64,000 nt of DNA from Heterohyrax brucei (GCA_028571685.1 CM053141.1:134196833-134260832); one strand, 5' to 3'; counted from the stretch's first letter, positions 12,091-24,094 are shown. Translations and numbers: made by a program. The notes: generated from the letters alone by a model not told the origin.

Positions 12091-13480
12091 TGAAATCCCA
12101 CACCAATGTGAAGGGCTTGGTCATTAACTAGCTGTTCTTTCTTTGAGTTAACAGAGGCTGATGTTCTCATTTTACAAGTATTACTTTGTGGTCTCTCTTC
12201 TCGTGCTTTAATTTTGTTTGACTTAAACATTTCAAAACAAAGGGGATGGGAGACCTCACTGCTGGGTTCTTGCTGTCGTTCCCTACAGCTCTGGCATCAG
12301 TGCCCAGAAGCCCTGGCTGACAGTTCTCCCTCTTGATCGGAGGTGTTGCACAAATGCCCCTTGTTCCTCACTGAGGCACGTTAGGCTACACCGACAGGTC
12401 ACCTGCCTTGAGCATGTTGAGTGTTCATGAGGAAATGAGGCACTCTCAGCTGGGGTTTCCTCTGTCTACAAGTGGCAGTGATTTCAGAGGGCAAACAGGT
12501 CTCTACATTAGCTATGTCCAGAGAGAAGGCTATTGGAGTTCTGAAACCAGTTAGTTAAAACACTGGTAGTGTTCTTAGTTACAGCGCTCTTCCAGGAAGC
12601 TCCTTGAAGGTGTCGTGAGTTCCTGTGTCTTTTGGATGAGAAGAGACTCAGCCATCTGCATTAAACTGAAGATTGATTTAAGAAATAGAAGATTTAGGAC
12701 TGAAAAATGCTTCCTTACGGTTTTCTAGAGTGTAATCACATTCATTCAGAGTTTTCCACTTTGTTCTGTTTTGTTTTTTGAATAAATTCATCTGGGTGGT
12801 GAAACATGAACTTGAATCATTGTTTTAGTTTTATACTCCCTGATGTCATACCAAACCTTTTTTTTCCTCTCTCTTTCACTTTCAGTACATATTGTATTTC
12901 CTGGGATATACAAAGCAACTATGTTAAGTATCTATAGGTAAATTTTAAAGTGACTTAAATGTATTCTTGCCCTCACTGCGCTTATTGTTTGATAAACTTC
13001 ACAATAATGTAATTGCATAGACTGTACACATTATGTTGTGGCCAGTGTCCATGAGCAGGTCATGCCTAGGCTGACATTTCCTGTCTATAATATTGATAGC
13101 CTTTGGATAATCCTGTACCCAGCACTGTTTTAAGTCCTTCACATACAGCAGCTCATTTGATCGTTTTTTTAAAATAACTTTTTCTACAAATTGTATAAAT
13201 TTCAAAAGATAAGCAAAATTAAAAATATATACAGGAAAACAAGGAATGCACTAAGAAGAGCCAGTAAGAAAAGCAGAACCCACTAAGACTAGTAGGTTCA
13301 CTAGTGCAGGGTGGGGAAAGAACATAAGGAATGATGAAGAACATAGAGGTGTCAGTTGTAATGGTAGTACTTTGTTTTTAATTGGTGATAATTTATGGGT
13401 GTTTGCTTTACTTTTCATGTTAATAACTTCCATATATGTCACACAAATTTCCTTTGTATATTACATATTTCAAAATAAAA
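12091..13480. other. Intron, no recognised element
   Basis: Non-coding sequence, moderately GC-rich at 12240-12540 and AT-rich after. No supported repeat, exon or RNA gene. Antisense chance ORFs at 12999-13205 and 13251-13442 have no recognisable content. Confidence 0.5.
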
Positions 13481-13677
13481 TATACATTGCCTTCGAGTAC
13501 ATTCAGATTCACTGTGACTCTATAGGACCAAGTAGAACTGCCCTATAGGGTTTCCATGTCTGTCTTTACAGAAGCAGACTGCCACATCTCTTTCCTGCAG
13601 AACCGCTGGCAGGGTGAAACTGACTCTTAGGTTAGCAGCCAAGTGCTTTAAACCTCTGTGCCACCAGGGCTCCTACG
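13481..13677 (-). mobile_element. AfroSINE, antisense, long variant
   Basis: CTATAGGACCAAGTAGAACTGCCC, then the long-variant middle CAGAAGCAGACTGCCACATC, and finally TTTAAACCTCTGTGCCACCAGGGCTCC, the reversed tRNA-like head. Confidence 0.85.
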
Positions 13678-13789
13678 TAAGGCAATAACTGTTTATCTGT
13701 CCTTTAAATTGAGTGCAGATTTGTTAACAGGCACCGTTTTGCCCAATATTCTAAAGTAACTCCTCCTCATTTTGAAAATGACTTTTTTT

Positions 13790-14010
13790 TAAGCCACTTG
13801 TTTCCGCATTGCATTTTTCATTTGATCTTTACAGCAGCCATTTGAGTAGGGTCTGTCATTAGCACTGTTTTTCCACAAAGCTCCCAGCTTCCTCAAGAGG
13901 TTAAATAACTGCCCCAAGTCACAGAGCCAGGCTTGGTGGATCCACAACTGGAACTCAGACCTGCTGACGTGCCCTTAACCTCTGTGCTCTCTTCCCTGCC
14001 ATCACTCCAT
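13790..14010 (+). repeat. MIR SINE
   Basis: Ordered landmarks: TCATTTGATCTTTACAGCAGCC, TTAAATAACTGCCCCAAGTCACAGAGCC and AACTCAGACCTGC...CCCTTAACCTCTGTGCTC. Good match to the 3' two thirds of MIR. Confidence 0.8.
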
Positions 14011-14139
14011 GGTAAGTCTTTTCAAACAATCATAGTATTCAGAGTAAAATCTTTTAATTTAGCAATAAAACTATTCTTGTTCTTAACTTTTCACAGTCAG
14101 AGCAGTTAAGAGTTACTCTTTTAGGTTAATGACCTAGTT

Positions 14140-14275
14140 GTAGAGCTACCCACGGGCTACAACAGTTAGAGCTCAGGCTGCTAACCCAAAAGGCAGCAGC
14201 TGGAATCTGCTCGTTGGTACTCTGTCTTGCAGAATGGCTGTGAGTCAGGATTGACTCAACAGCAGCAGGTGTGAT
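14140..14275 (+). mobile_element. AfroSINE, internally deleted
   Basis: Head remnant GGCTACAACAGTTAGAGCTCAGGCTGCTAACC, then GGCTGTGAGTCAGGATTGACTCAACAGCAGC. The central body is shortened. Confidence 0.65.
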
Positions 14276-14309
14276 GGAATTATTTTCTGCGTAATGGAAT
14301 TTGCCTTGG

Positions 14310-14818
14310 TGATTGTTTAGTCATTTAGTGCTGCTCTAACAGTTATACCACCAAGTGGATGAATTTGACAAGGAAAAGTGTTTATTCTTACACAGTCCAA
14401 TAGTTAACAAGTCAAAATTCAGGATGTGCACTCCAGGGGCAGGCTTTCCCTCTGTCACCTCTGGGGAAAAGTCCCTGTGTTGCATCAGTCTGGTCAGGGA
14501 GGGTCTTGGCACAGCGACCTCAGGTCTGAAGGATGTGCTCTACTCTGGTTCTGCTTTCTTGGTGGTGTGAGATTCCCAATTTTCTGCTTGCTTCCCTTTC
14601 CTTTTATCTCCTGTAAGATAAAAGGATAAAAGGTGCAAGCCACACTCCAGGGCAACTCCCTTTGCAGTGGAGCAGGGAGATGACCTTAGGAAGGCATTTA
14701 TAGTCCTAATCGTCTTTAACATACAGCATAGGCAAATCACAAAATGGGGGACAATCATAAAATATCAGGAATCATGGTCCAGCCAAATGGCTGTACAGAG
14801 TTTTGGGGGAGACAGTTA
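14310..14818 (+). repeat. Interspersed repeat, about 500 bp, family unresolved
   Basis: It begins TCATTTAGTGCTGCTCTAAC and ends TTTTGGGGGAGACAGTTAAATCCATGAC, termini I recall from a common mammalian repeat (GGCTGCTATAACAAAATACC...GGGACACAATTCAACCCATAAC). Inside are TTTATTCTTACACAGTCC and CAAAATGGGGGACAATCA. I cannot name the family. An AfroSINE follows directly. Confidence 0.5.
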
Positions 14819-14822
14819 AATC

Positions 14823-15000
14823 CATGACAGTGATGCAGTGGTTAACCGCTTGGCTGCTAACCTAAAGGTTGGCCGTTCAAACCCACTCAGTAGCTCTGAG
14901 GGAGAAAGACTTGGCAGTCAGCTTCTGTAAAGACTACAGCCGTGAAAACCCTATCAGGCAGTACTACTATGTTACGTGTGGTCACTGTAATAGGTTGGTT
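14823..15000 (+). mobile_element. AfroSINE, long variant
   Basis: Head GATGCAGTGGTTAACCGCTTGGC with B-box-like GGCCGTTCAAACCCACTC, then GAGAAAGACTTGGCAGTCAGC and AAGACTACAGCCGTGAAAACCC. The tail is eroded. Confidence 0.85.
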
Positions 15001-15512
15001 TGGCTTGTTGGCAGCTGAAAACAAAAACACCCTGACTAGACACCGAGAGACAACTCGAAGTAAAATGTTTTTCTTCATTTGGCAGACACCATTTTTTTAT
15101 CTGAATATTACAAATTACTAATACACTTGATTATTGAAACCTAAATTTTCTGATTTTTACGGAAAGATGGGGCCATAGAAAAAGAGCTGTATGGAGAATG
15201 GTAGAGTCTAGAGAAAGTATCTTTTTATTTCTTTTTCCTAGGATCTTTTATGTTCTGTGAAAATAGTGCTGATACACTGTGTTGTCAGCCACACAGGTCT
15301 CACTCAGTAACTCCGTTTTGGGGGGGTTCTTTTTGGCCTTTTCTGTAGTTACCATTTAATGAACTTTTAATTGTTAATAGAGTTTGCCATTGTACTTCAC
15401 AGAATTGGAAAAGATAGGTTCAGGTATTATGTAGTATGTACCTAGTTTTAGAACCACAATTGTTGGTGAAAAGTTTTAATTGTTTCAAGTTTTAATTGTA
15501 TCGAGAGATGAT

Positions 15513-15686
15513 TTGGAAACGGTGATGGCACAGTGGATAAGAGCTGTGGCTGCTAACCAAAAGGTTGACAGTTTGAATCCACCAGGTACTCCTTGGAACT
15601 CTCATGAGACAGTTTCTCTGTCCGATAAGGTCACTATGAGTAGGAACTGACTCGGTGGCAATTGTTTTTTGTTGTTGTTGTTGTTT
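15513..15686 (+). mobile_element. AfroSINE with A and B boxes
   Basis: ATGGCACAGTGGATAAGAGC (A box) and GACAGTTTGAATCCACC (B box) lie in a tRNA-like head, followed by the body and the tail TCACTATGAGTAGGAACTGAC. It ends in a (TTG)n tract. Confidence 0.88.
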
Positions 15687-15699
15687 AGTGATAATTTAA

Positions 15700-15890
15700 A
15701 ACCCAAACCCGTTGCTGCCGAGTCAATTCCAACTCATAGTTTCCCTATGCACAGTGGTTAAGAGCTATCCAAAAGGTCAATGGTTCAAATCCACCAAGTG
15801 CTCCTTAGAAACTCTATGGGGCAATTTTGCTCTGTCCTGTAAGGTCACTATAAGTCAGAGTCAACTTGATGGCAATGTGTCTTTTTTTTT
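15700..15890 (+). mobile_element. AfroSINE joined to a short antisense AfroSINE piece
   Basis: At 15703-15745 an antisense tail (AACCCGTTGCTGCCGAGTCAATTCC) stops abruptly and a sense copy starts (CACAGTGGTTAAGAGC, B box GGTTCAAATCC, tail TAAGTCAGAGTCAAC). The join may be a deletion between two opposite copies. Confidence 0.75.
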
Positions 15891-16329
15891 GGCTTTGGTG
15901 ATGATTTCTTCTGAGACTTTGAATAAATTCCAGGGTGTTTCAGAAGCTGTAGAATTGTTTGTGAGAATTTGGTTCAGTTCATATCAGCGTTCACTGAGCT
16001 CTGCTTACTTACCGGCCTCTGTGCTGTATGTGTAGGTACGAGATATGCTCCCAGACCTCAGCTGTCCAGCGAAACTTTCAGGAGGCTGGTGTTTTGACAT
16101 AACCAAATGTTCATGTCTAGGCCTTGGCTGAGGGATGTACAAGGCATGGGGGTGCAGGAGAAAGGGCTCACCCTTTTAGTATACAGTTTCTCTTTTTAGT
16201 ATCAGAATTCAGGTGCCCTCATTCTAGAAGGAGAAGATTAATGTTTAAGTTATGACTTAAATTCCTGCTGTTTAAGGCCACTGGTTCCCTGCTCCCTTCA
16301 GGGTATTTACAGGGTTATGTGATGTGAAG

Positions 16330-16560
16330 GGGGCCCCAGCACATCCCCGATGGGGAGGCAGATAGATGGAGGAGGGTTGAGAAGACCTGGAAGTGAGGCC
16401 TGATTCTATCACTGACTAGTAGTCTCATATTATGTCAGTCCCTAACTTTTTGGAAGCCCCAGTTTCCTTATGTAAAAAATGACCAAATTGGAGCAGGTGG
16501 TCTCTGAGGTCACTTCCAAATATGAATTTCCTGAACTCTAAATTTAGCAAGGTGCTGATT
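16330..16560 (-). repeat. MIR SINE, antisense
   Basis: CTGATTCTATCACTGACTAG, CCCCAGTTTCCTTATGTAAAAAATG and TCTCTGAGGTCACTTCC match MIR read in reverse. Confidence 0.65.
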
Positions 16561-16814
16561 GTTCCAGCAGAAAAATTGGTGACTTAAATCTTTCTGGTAA
16601 CGTTATCCTCTAGAGGAAATGTAATGTCTTTGGTTTTATAAACGAGGTAAAGGCCTCTAGAGATGTCCCATTAGCTGCCTTAGTGAGCAAGTGTGGGGTT
16701 AACCGAGCTATGGGGTGTCTCTGCCAGCCCTTTTTTCTCACCCTGGAGTAGCTTTTCCTTTTATTTGCTTTTTATATCTTCATTAGTTTTGAGGTTTAGT
16801 TAGATTGAAAGGGA

Positions 16815-17480
16815 TGCTTCACACAAAAAAATCCTCACAATACACGCAACGTCAGAGAAAAGATTGAAGTCACCAAAGATTTTATTGAACTTGGATCCAC
16901 AATCAACACCCATGGAAGCAGCAGTCAGGAAATCAGATGACACCTTACACTGGGCAAATCTGCTGCAAAAGGCCTCTTTAAAGTGTTAAAAAGCAATGAT
17001 GTCACTTTGAGGTCTGAAGTCTGCCTGACCGAAGCCATGGTGTTTTTAGTCACCTCATAATGCACGTGAAAACTGGATTTTGTATAAGGAGCACCAAAGA
17101 AAAGTTGATACCTGTGAGTTGTGGTGTTGGTGAAGAATATTGAAGATACCATGAACAACCAAGAGAATTAACAAATCTGTCTTGGAAGAAGTACAACCAG
17201 AATATTCCGTAGAAATGAGGATGGTGAGACTTTGTCTCACATCCTTTGGATGTGTTATCAGGAGAGAAGGTCTCCAGAGAAAGATATCATGCCTTGGTCA
17301 GATAGATGGTCAGCCAAAAGAGGAAGACCTTCAGTGAGATGGACTGACATAGTGACTACAACAGTGAGCTCAAGGGTAAGAACAGTTATGAGGATGGTGC
17401 TGGACCGGGCGATGTTTTCTTCTGTTGTACATAGGGTTGCTGTAAGTTGGGACTGACTCAATGGCATCTAATAATAGCAA
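16815..17480 (+). mobile_element. RTE (BovB-type) LINE 3' fragment
   Basis: Dead 3' end of an RTE-clade LINE. Landmarks are TTTATTGAACTTGGATCCAC, CATGGAAGCAGCAGTCAGG, GCAAAAGGCCTCTTTAAAG, the degenerate ORF end GAAGACCTTCAGTGAGATGG and the tail GGTTGCTGTAAGTTGGGACTGACTCAATGGCA. It aligns along most of its length with 45130-45750. Frames are broken by stops and indels; no promoter or 5' part remains. Confidence 0.75.
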
Positions 17481-17484
17481 TAAC

Positions 17485-18020
17485 AACTTTGATCAACGTA
17501 TGAAATTAATGACATTTCTTCTTCGCTTTTCCTCCCACTGGAAAACAAAAGCAGAGAAAGCTTGGAAGTCAGGTCAGTTGATGGCTTCTGGGAAGTATGA
17601 AAATGATAAATGATTATAGGATTTCTAGGCTTCAAGTTCAAATGGTTTTTCTTGAAATTGCCCCCAGATGGGACAGACTGATTTTTAGTGGTAGCAGTAA
17701 ATCCTTTAGAGCTGGGTTACGAGCTTAATTGCTTAGTGAAGCTAGGCAGGTAAGTAAATTAGCACAGTAAGTACGGCTGTGTGAGACAGTAAGGATCAGA
17801 GTGGTAGGAGCTGTGGAACACTGGAAAAGCATACACCTGATGGAGAGGTTTTCCTCAACTTTGGTTCATTAAGGGTAAGAATTGAGAGCCCAGCATTGTT
17901 AGAAATTTTGATTTTTCAAGAGACTTAAAATTCCTATCAGGTAAAATTTCAAAAGTTTTTAAACAGTGTGCAGGCAAAACAAAGTTGGTCTGTTGCTTGA
18001 ATGTAGCCTAAGAACTAGGA
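17485..18020. other. Intron, no recognised element
   Basis: Non-coding stretch between an RTE fragment and an AfroSINE. No ORF of note and no repeat I can name. Confidence 0.5.
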
Positions 18021-18021
18021 C

Positions 18022-18188
18022 AAAAAAGCCACGGCCAATGCCATCGGGTTGATTCCAGCTCTTACCAAGCCTGTAGGTCAGAGTAGAACTACTTCACAGA
18101 GTTTCCAAGGAGTGCCTGGTAGCTTTGAACTGCTGACATTTTGGTTAGCAAGCGTAGCACTTAACCACTATGTCACCAGAGTTTTCCA
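18022..18188 (-). mobile_element. AfroSINE, antisense
   Basis: GCCATCGGGTTGATTCC (reversed tail), GTCAGAGTAGAACTAC, GAGTTTCCAAGGAGTGCC and GCACTTAACCACTATGTCACC (reversed head). Close to full length. Confidence 0.88.
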
Positions 18189-19119
18189 GCTTGAGAGCTG
18201 CCAGCCTGCAAATCTTGATTTAGAGAAACAGTTTGCTCAGAGTTACCAGTATATACACATTCCTGTCATTCAGAAAATGGTTTTCTTGCTATTAAGATAA
18301 AGTGGGCACATACCAGTCCGTTGGTACACGTAGTTTCTATGATTAGTATTGTTGTTAAATGTAAATTGGCATCATTCGTTAATGACAAAGCTGTGGACAA
18401 GCCACTCACAACAAGTGTTTATAACCCAGAACACGTGCATATTTTATTCCTGCTGTTCTCGCTTACAGTAGATTTCTTTTCTGGGAAAATGAGGTCCTGG
18501 GAAAGAGTAGCACTCCCCTGATACCTGATACTGCAGTAAAACGCATTTTGCGTAGTGGTTTTCAGTTAATGTCATGCATGGTTTGTAATGAGCAAGAATT
18601 TGTATGATCATTATCTCAACCACATGTGTGGCATCCCAGCCAGTATTGTTGGATTGAAAACTGTAAAGATTCTCTTAAAAAGGTAAGAATTCGCTCTCCC
18701 TGTGACTTATCTTTCGTCTCCCATTGATACAAGATAAAAGAGAAAGCACAGACCAAAACTGATAGTTTAAAATAGCAACAACAACAATCACAAAAGAAAT
18801 CAGAGGTTGATAATATAGTGATACGTGTTACAAATATTTTCCCAGGAGGATAACCCAGAAGTAGTTTTTAACCTTGGTTGAGATAATAAGCTTCTGTGTT
18901 TTAAAAATACACACAAATGCTGGCTTATAAAGGAATATAAAGGCTCGATTTTCTTTTCGTTAACCTTTCTCTGATTATTTGAAAAAAAATCAGAAAAGCA
19001 CAAAATTTAGTATGCAAATAATGATATGCTAGCCACCAAAAAAACCCAAACTGGATGTGTTAGTACTTTGCTACATTTACTTCATAATTTTTTTTTAAAG
19101 AAGCAAGCGTTTTAGATCA

Positions 19120-19700
19120 AATTTAAGTTCCCTTATTTTCCTCCGGTTCCCGTCTCTGTGAAGTTGTTGTGAATCCTAAACTGTCTTTATGTAATTTTAC
19201 TACATACATCTATTTTTACGATATGTGTGTGTTATAATATACACTGTTATAAAATAATATTGATGTGTTTTATATATTTGGGAATTTTAACAAGTGGTAT
19301 AATGCATCAGTCTACAATTGTTTTTCTCAATCAGCGTTATTTTTTATATTTTTCTTGTAATCTGTATCAACTGAATCTGAAAACCGTAGATGTAGTTCAT
19401 TCTTTTTAAAGTGTTTTGTATGCCGATTGAATAAGTGAGTTACAGTTCATTTGCTCTTCTGATGATACATCTTTCAGTTATTTCCGATTGCTTGCTTTTA
19501 CAAAAACATGCCACAATGAATGCCTTTGAAGTGTCTCTTTAGGCACATGTGTCAGTTGCAGTAGGGTGATTTCCTAGAAATGAAATGGCTAGGTCACAGA
19601 ATTTATGCATTATCAACTTTGTTTGGATATTACCCACATGTTCTCCACAGTGGCTGGTGCTGCTGTGCTAGACTTGGTTTTCTAGGATACATTGGCCAAA
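19120..19700 (-). mobile_element. Old L1 fragment, antisense
   Basis: CAATGAATGCCTTTGAAGTG, GGTGATTTCCTAGAAATGAAATGGC and ATTACCCACATGTTCTCC follow, in reverse, the end of old mammalian L1 ORF2 (TGCAATGAATATCC, TTCCTAGAAGTGGAATTGC). Heavily diverged; boundaries approximate. Confidence 0.55.
19449..19501. repeat. Exact 53-bp direct repeat, copy 1
   Basis: Starts ATTTGCTCTTCTGATGATAC and ends TTGCTTTTAC. It is identical to 20044-20096 and lies inside the old antisense L1 fragment, so it is probably the source copy. Confidence 0.9.
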
Positions 19701-20043
19701 TACCTTGTCTATAGTTTTGAGGGTTTTGTATTGCAGAAATTAACCCTTTTCCTGCCAGGTGCCCTGTATTTCTTCGCATGTGCTTCTCTGACTCCACAAA
19801 TGTTCATTTGTTTGGATTTCTTTGAGGAAAAAAAAAAGAATGAATATTGAAACTTGGTTGTTCATATTCAGTCAGAAGGAAGGGCACAGTTTCAGCAGAA
19901 CTTGTAAATGTATTTAAGTGTGCTTTCAGACTGAATCCTTTTTTTTCATCTAAATTTAACTCTCTTGCCTTCATTCACATTATTCAAATGAACAACATTT
20001 TCGTAGATCCTGAGAGGGGGCCTGTCTAAATACTTTGCACTTG

Positions 20044-20096
20044 ATTTGCTCTTCTGATGATACATCTTTCAGTTATTTCCGATTGCTTGCTTTTAC
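20044..20096. repeat. Exact 53-bp direct repeat, copy 2
   Basis: Identical to 19449-19501, with unrelated flanks on both sides, 595 bp downstream. Probably a templated insertion. Confidence 0.9.
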
Positions 20097-20460
20097 TTTG
20101 CTGCTTGTGTTAAATCTCTTGAAGGATAATAACAAAATAACTTTTGGTCTTGGCATTTGTTTGTCTCCTTAAATTTTTTTTAGCCTTATCAAGTATCTAA
20201 CTTAAAATTTTGGTTTCAGTGTCACACAAATAGGAATGTTAAGGCAACCTTCAGGACCAGTCTCCTGAATTTAAAATTGTTGCTGTTCCTCTAGACTGAA
20301 ACTCACTGAGACATTTCTCCATCTGTAGTTCCTTCTCTCCAGGAAGCACATCAGCTCCTTGTCTGGTGTTTGTAAATGGACCTAAGCACGGTTGACCTTG
20401 AACTGTTAAGACACATGCTGAATTTGAATTCGCCCTCATTTTTTTTTTTTAAAGAGAGGC

Positions 20461-20665
20461 AAACTAATTACCCTCAAGTTTGTTCTGATCATAGTGAACC
20501 CATGTGAGGTGAGTAGAACTGTGCTCCATACGGTTTTTGAGGCTGTGACCTTTTGGGAATAGATGGCCAGACTTTTCTTCGTAGGCACCTTTGCGTGAGT
20601 TCAAACCTCCATCCTTGGGGTTAATGGTTGAGTGCTTAACCACCTGTATAATGTAGGGCTCCATC
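20461..20665 (-). mobile_element. AfroSINE, antisense, long variant
   Basis: GATCATAGTGAACCCATGTGAG, GAGTAGAACTGTGCTCCATACGG, a long-variant middle, then GAGTGCTTAACCACCTGTATAATG. Diverged but in correct order. Confidence 0.75.
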
Positions 20666-21017
20666 TTCTTCTTCTTCTTTTTTTTTTTTTAACTGAGGTC
20701 TTAAATGTAAACTAATGATGGAAAGTAATGATAGGAGCCAGATTAGTACCTAGAGCTTTTCTGAGAGTTCATCTGCAGTTCCTGTTTATCACTCACATTT
20801 GAGTATCTTGCCTTTCCAAATTTTATTCTCTTACACTGGAGGAACAGATATAGCCAACCAAGCTTTTTGGTTCACTGTGCCTCTTTTAAGAAACACTGAA
20901 CTTACTGTTTTTTACACAATTAACACACCTTCTGCATTTGTTTGCCACCTGTGTCATTTCTACTCTACCCCTCAGGTATTTTTGCAAGCATTGCTGTGCC
21001 AATTTTTCACATGTAGC

Positions 21018-21058
21018 ATAAGCCAACCCAAGTGCTGTCGAGTCGGCATAGCTCACTT
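21018..21058 (-). mobile_element. AfroSINE tail fragment, antisense
   Basis: AGCCAACCCAAGTGCTGTCGAGTCGGCATAGCTCAC is the reversed SINE 3' end alone. Confidence 0.5.
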
Positions 21059-21364
21059 ATAAAAATACCGTGTTGGGGGATGGCACAGTTGGCAAATGAA
21101 TGTAGAAGGAGTCATTGTTAGTGCAAAAATACGGCAACGGTTAGCTCTTAACAGCAGAGGCCAGACAGAATGTACCAGAGACTGTCTGGGGCCCAATTCA
21201 AAGGCACAGTGTTTTGGCCTGCCTAAAGGCCTTTGGTGGCAGGTGTCCACCAGAGTAACATCATGAGTCCCTTTGAAGAAATTCTGTGTACTAAGGATAG
21301 ATATACCTTGGTATGATTTGGTATTTATGAAACTTTTATGTGTTCCGGGGGGAGGGAGTCAGGT

Positions 21365-21500
21365 GGAATAAATATGATCCGACTTGTATTTTGAACAGTC
21401 ACACCAGCTACAGTAGGCAGTAGGTTGGAGGGGCCCAGAGAGGCTGCAGGGAGACCAGGTAAGAGGCTATGGTCATACCTCACGTGAGAAAAGATGCCGA
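21365..21500 (-). repeat. L2 LINE fragment, antisense
   Basis: TGATCCGACTTGTATTTTGAAC, TCACACCAGCTACAG and GCAGGGAGACCAGGTAAGAGGCTA match a stretch of L2 3' sequence read in reverse. The same segment recurs at about 30560-30700. Confidence 0.55.
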
Positions 21501-22786
21501 TTTGAGCAGGGATGCCGACAGTAGAGACAGATGGTTCAGGGGGCACCTAAAAAGTATTCAGGAGACAGATGTAACAGGTTTTGTTGATGGTTGGCTCTGC
21601 AGTCTGCCAGAGAGAGCAATGTGAAGGTTGACCGTGTGTGGTTGGGTGTGACTGCTTTTGTAGTTATGGGGTCCGAGTAGGTGCATGGGATTCTCATTAT
21701 AGTTTTGTGTGAAATATTGTAATATCACTGTTAACTGAAGCTAGGAATGCCCAGCCTCGTACCATATGCTACATCGTGTGGTATTTGAGGGGAAAAAGAG
21801 CCCTACAAATAACCATCTACTTTTCCTCAAAGCAAATAGCAATTCACAGGAGGCAGGCAACACTGATAGTTTTCATCCTAGTCACAGTGCACTCATTTGA
21901 AGAGATTATTGCTGAAATGAGAATACAGGAGCAAATAGTTTTTATGGCCATTTTAAAGACTGACAGGCTACTGGCTGGTACTCAGGCAAGCTAATATTTA
22001 AGGTAATACCCACTACCTACGACTGTTAGAGAGCTTTTACTTGCCATTGGGAGTGTTGGCTAGAAGCACAGAGTGGAGAAGAATATTGTTATGGGTACGT
22101 CTCAAAATGTTTTGTAACTGTTTCCACAAAGCAGCCTTCATGTGTACATGAGGGCAGGATGGGAGAAAGGTCTGAGTCATTGACATTTTTGGCTCCATTG
22201 TAGATAAACAATGGTATTAAAGGGAACCTAGTGGCTTTGCTTAGTGTCATCGCATGGGCTGTCAGCAGCACACTCAGAGTTGCGACTTTGAATCTTAAAC
22301 CAGCTCCCCCGGCAACAGACCCCCAAATCCCAGTGTCATCTAACCTAAATACGACGTCTCTCATTAAACTGCTAATGGAGCAGATGTATTCACCACATTA
22401 AATGTTTCCATTCTCTGCCCTCATCCAGAAACTAAGAATTTAAAGAAGTCATTAGCCTTTGATGTAACATAATCGAGGAATGAAAAAATAACCTAGGAAT
22501 CTTTTCCTTCTTCTCAGACTAAATTGATTGTCTGCTGTGATCACTGTGGCTTGTTTAACCTGTCATAACTTCTCAAACAATTCTTGTGATTTGATTAATG
22601 TTTGTCTTATTGGTGGGGGTTGGTGGAAAGGCTGAGGGTGGAGAGAAATGAGTTCAGGGGGGAATAAAACTTCTCGGATGTTTCAAGATGACTGGTGAGA
22701 GTAAGAAGGAGCTGTCAGCACTAACCCTTTTGGCTCTCAGAGTAGAAATACTGCACTGAATTAATATGAATGACTATATTAATTTT

Positions 22787-22962
22787 GGAAGCCCTGGTGG
22801 CATAGTGGTTAAGAGCTACAACTGAGAGTCGAACGATTGGCAGTTGTAATGCACCAGGCACTTCTTGGAAACTCTATGGGAGCAGTTTTACCCTGTCTTG
22901 TAGGGTCATTATGAGTCGGAATCGAGTCAATGGCCGTGGGTTTTTTTTTTTTTTAAATATAC
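22787..22962 (+). mobile_element. AfroSINE with target-site duplication
   Basis: Starts GGAAGCCCTGGTGGCATAGTGG and ends AGTCGGAATCGAGTCAATGGCC plus a T14 run. A 9-base direct repeat ATTAATTTT flanks it (22778-22786 and 22963-22971). Confidence 0.9.
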
Positions 22963-22971
22963 ATTAATTTT

Positions 22972-24094
22972 AGGTCCTAAATCTAATCAGTGAGTATCTC
23001 TGTAAGAGTAAATGTTAGGATTTGAAAAGACTGGATAGCAAGAGTGAGAGACATGTTATCTTTCAGGATGCTTTAGGAATACTTTAGTGGCTACTTGAGC
23101 AGTAGAAATGCCCCTTTGTTGCTTTTATCTGAAAAGATTCAGTTGCACCGTGGACCTCCTGAGAACTGTACTCCCAAGAAGCACCTTTAGCTGCTCCCTT
23201 TACTTCATGGATGCCCCAAAGACTGAAGACGACTTCCAGCATTGCCGTGGATGTGTACCCCTGCTCTGGATCTGAATTAGCTTCCAGAAAGAGAAGCTAT
23301 TTCTTTTGCTGTTGGCACTGACTCTGCATTTGGTTGGCTAGCTAGTGGTTTTGCCAGATTGGAAGCTGGTGTCATGTTCTTGAATGTTATCTTGAAAGAA
23401 AATCTGCTTGAGTTGATCTAAGGCTAATTATTAGACCAACCTCGGTTAAGGAATTTAAAATCCATAAGAAAGAGCTGGCTTTTGTTTTTTGTTTTCCTTC
23501 CGTTTTGGAAGGTCTCTTTTCTGATGACTCCCCTCCTAATAGTTTCAGGTCTCGACAGTTGCAGTCCTACGTCTTCTTTGGGGTGAGAGCCCATTTATTT
23601 TATGCTAATCGGAGTTTGTATCACCAGATCTTTACAGCTTCCTAGTGTCACCTGGCTTGTTGAACAGATGTTGACTGCCTCCAGAATGCTGTCGAACAGT
23701 CACGTGTTTGAGCCGCCAAGACCCTAGTAGATGTTCCAACCGTGTCAGTGGGGCCTTTCCTTTCGCCTTGCTTTGTTTATCCAGCAGCTCATTACTTAAG
23801 ACTCGCCTGTCAAAATAGGTTAAATATTCTTTGGGAAATGTGGTCACATCCTTGAGATACCACAAATATGTTTAGTACAGAAAAGATTGGCTTGATAAGG
23901 AAAACGTGATCAACTTGCTTCACCAAAAAATATTTTCTTGTCACTCTGGTTGAATTTCCACAAGCATCAATAAGCACCGGCAAATGTACAGGCAATAAAT
24001 TTTTGCAGCTGACACATAAAGGCACCCAGGGAAGCAGGGAAAATGATTGCTGATGATTCGTTCTAACTACTTGACCTTCTGACCTCTTCTCTAG
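22972..24094. other. Intron upstream of the PR-domain exon
   Basis: Non-coding, moderate GC, with no named repeat. It ends in the pyrimidine-rich acceptor of the 24095 exon. Antisense chance ORFs at 23632-23865 and 23810-24106 overlap this segment and are judged spurious. Confidence 0.5.

Noticed and set aside
15520-15585. tRNA-like A and B boxes as a tRNA gene
   Set aside because: They belong to the head of an AfroSINE; no anticodon arm or full cloverleaf is kept.
1-24094. Search for the preceding PRDM6 exon (first half of the PR domain)
   Set aside because: No stretch encoding the expected residues next to a GT donor in phase 0 was found by eye; it most likely lies upstream of the window.
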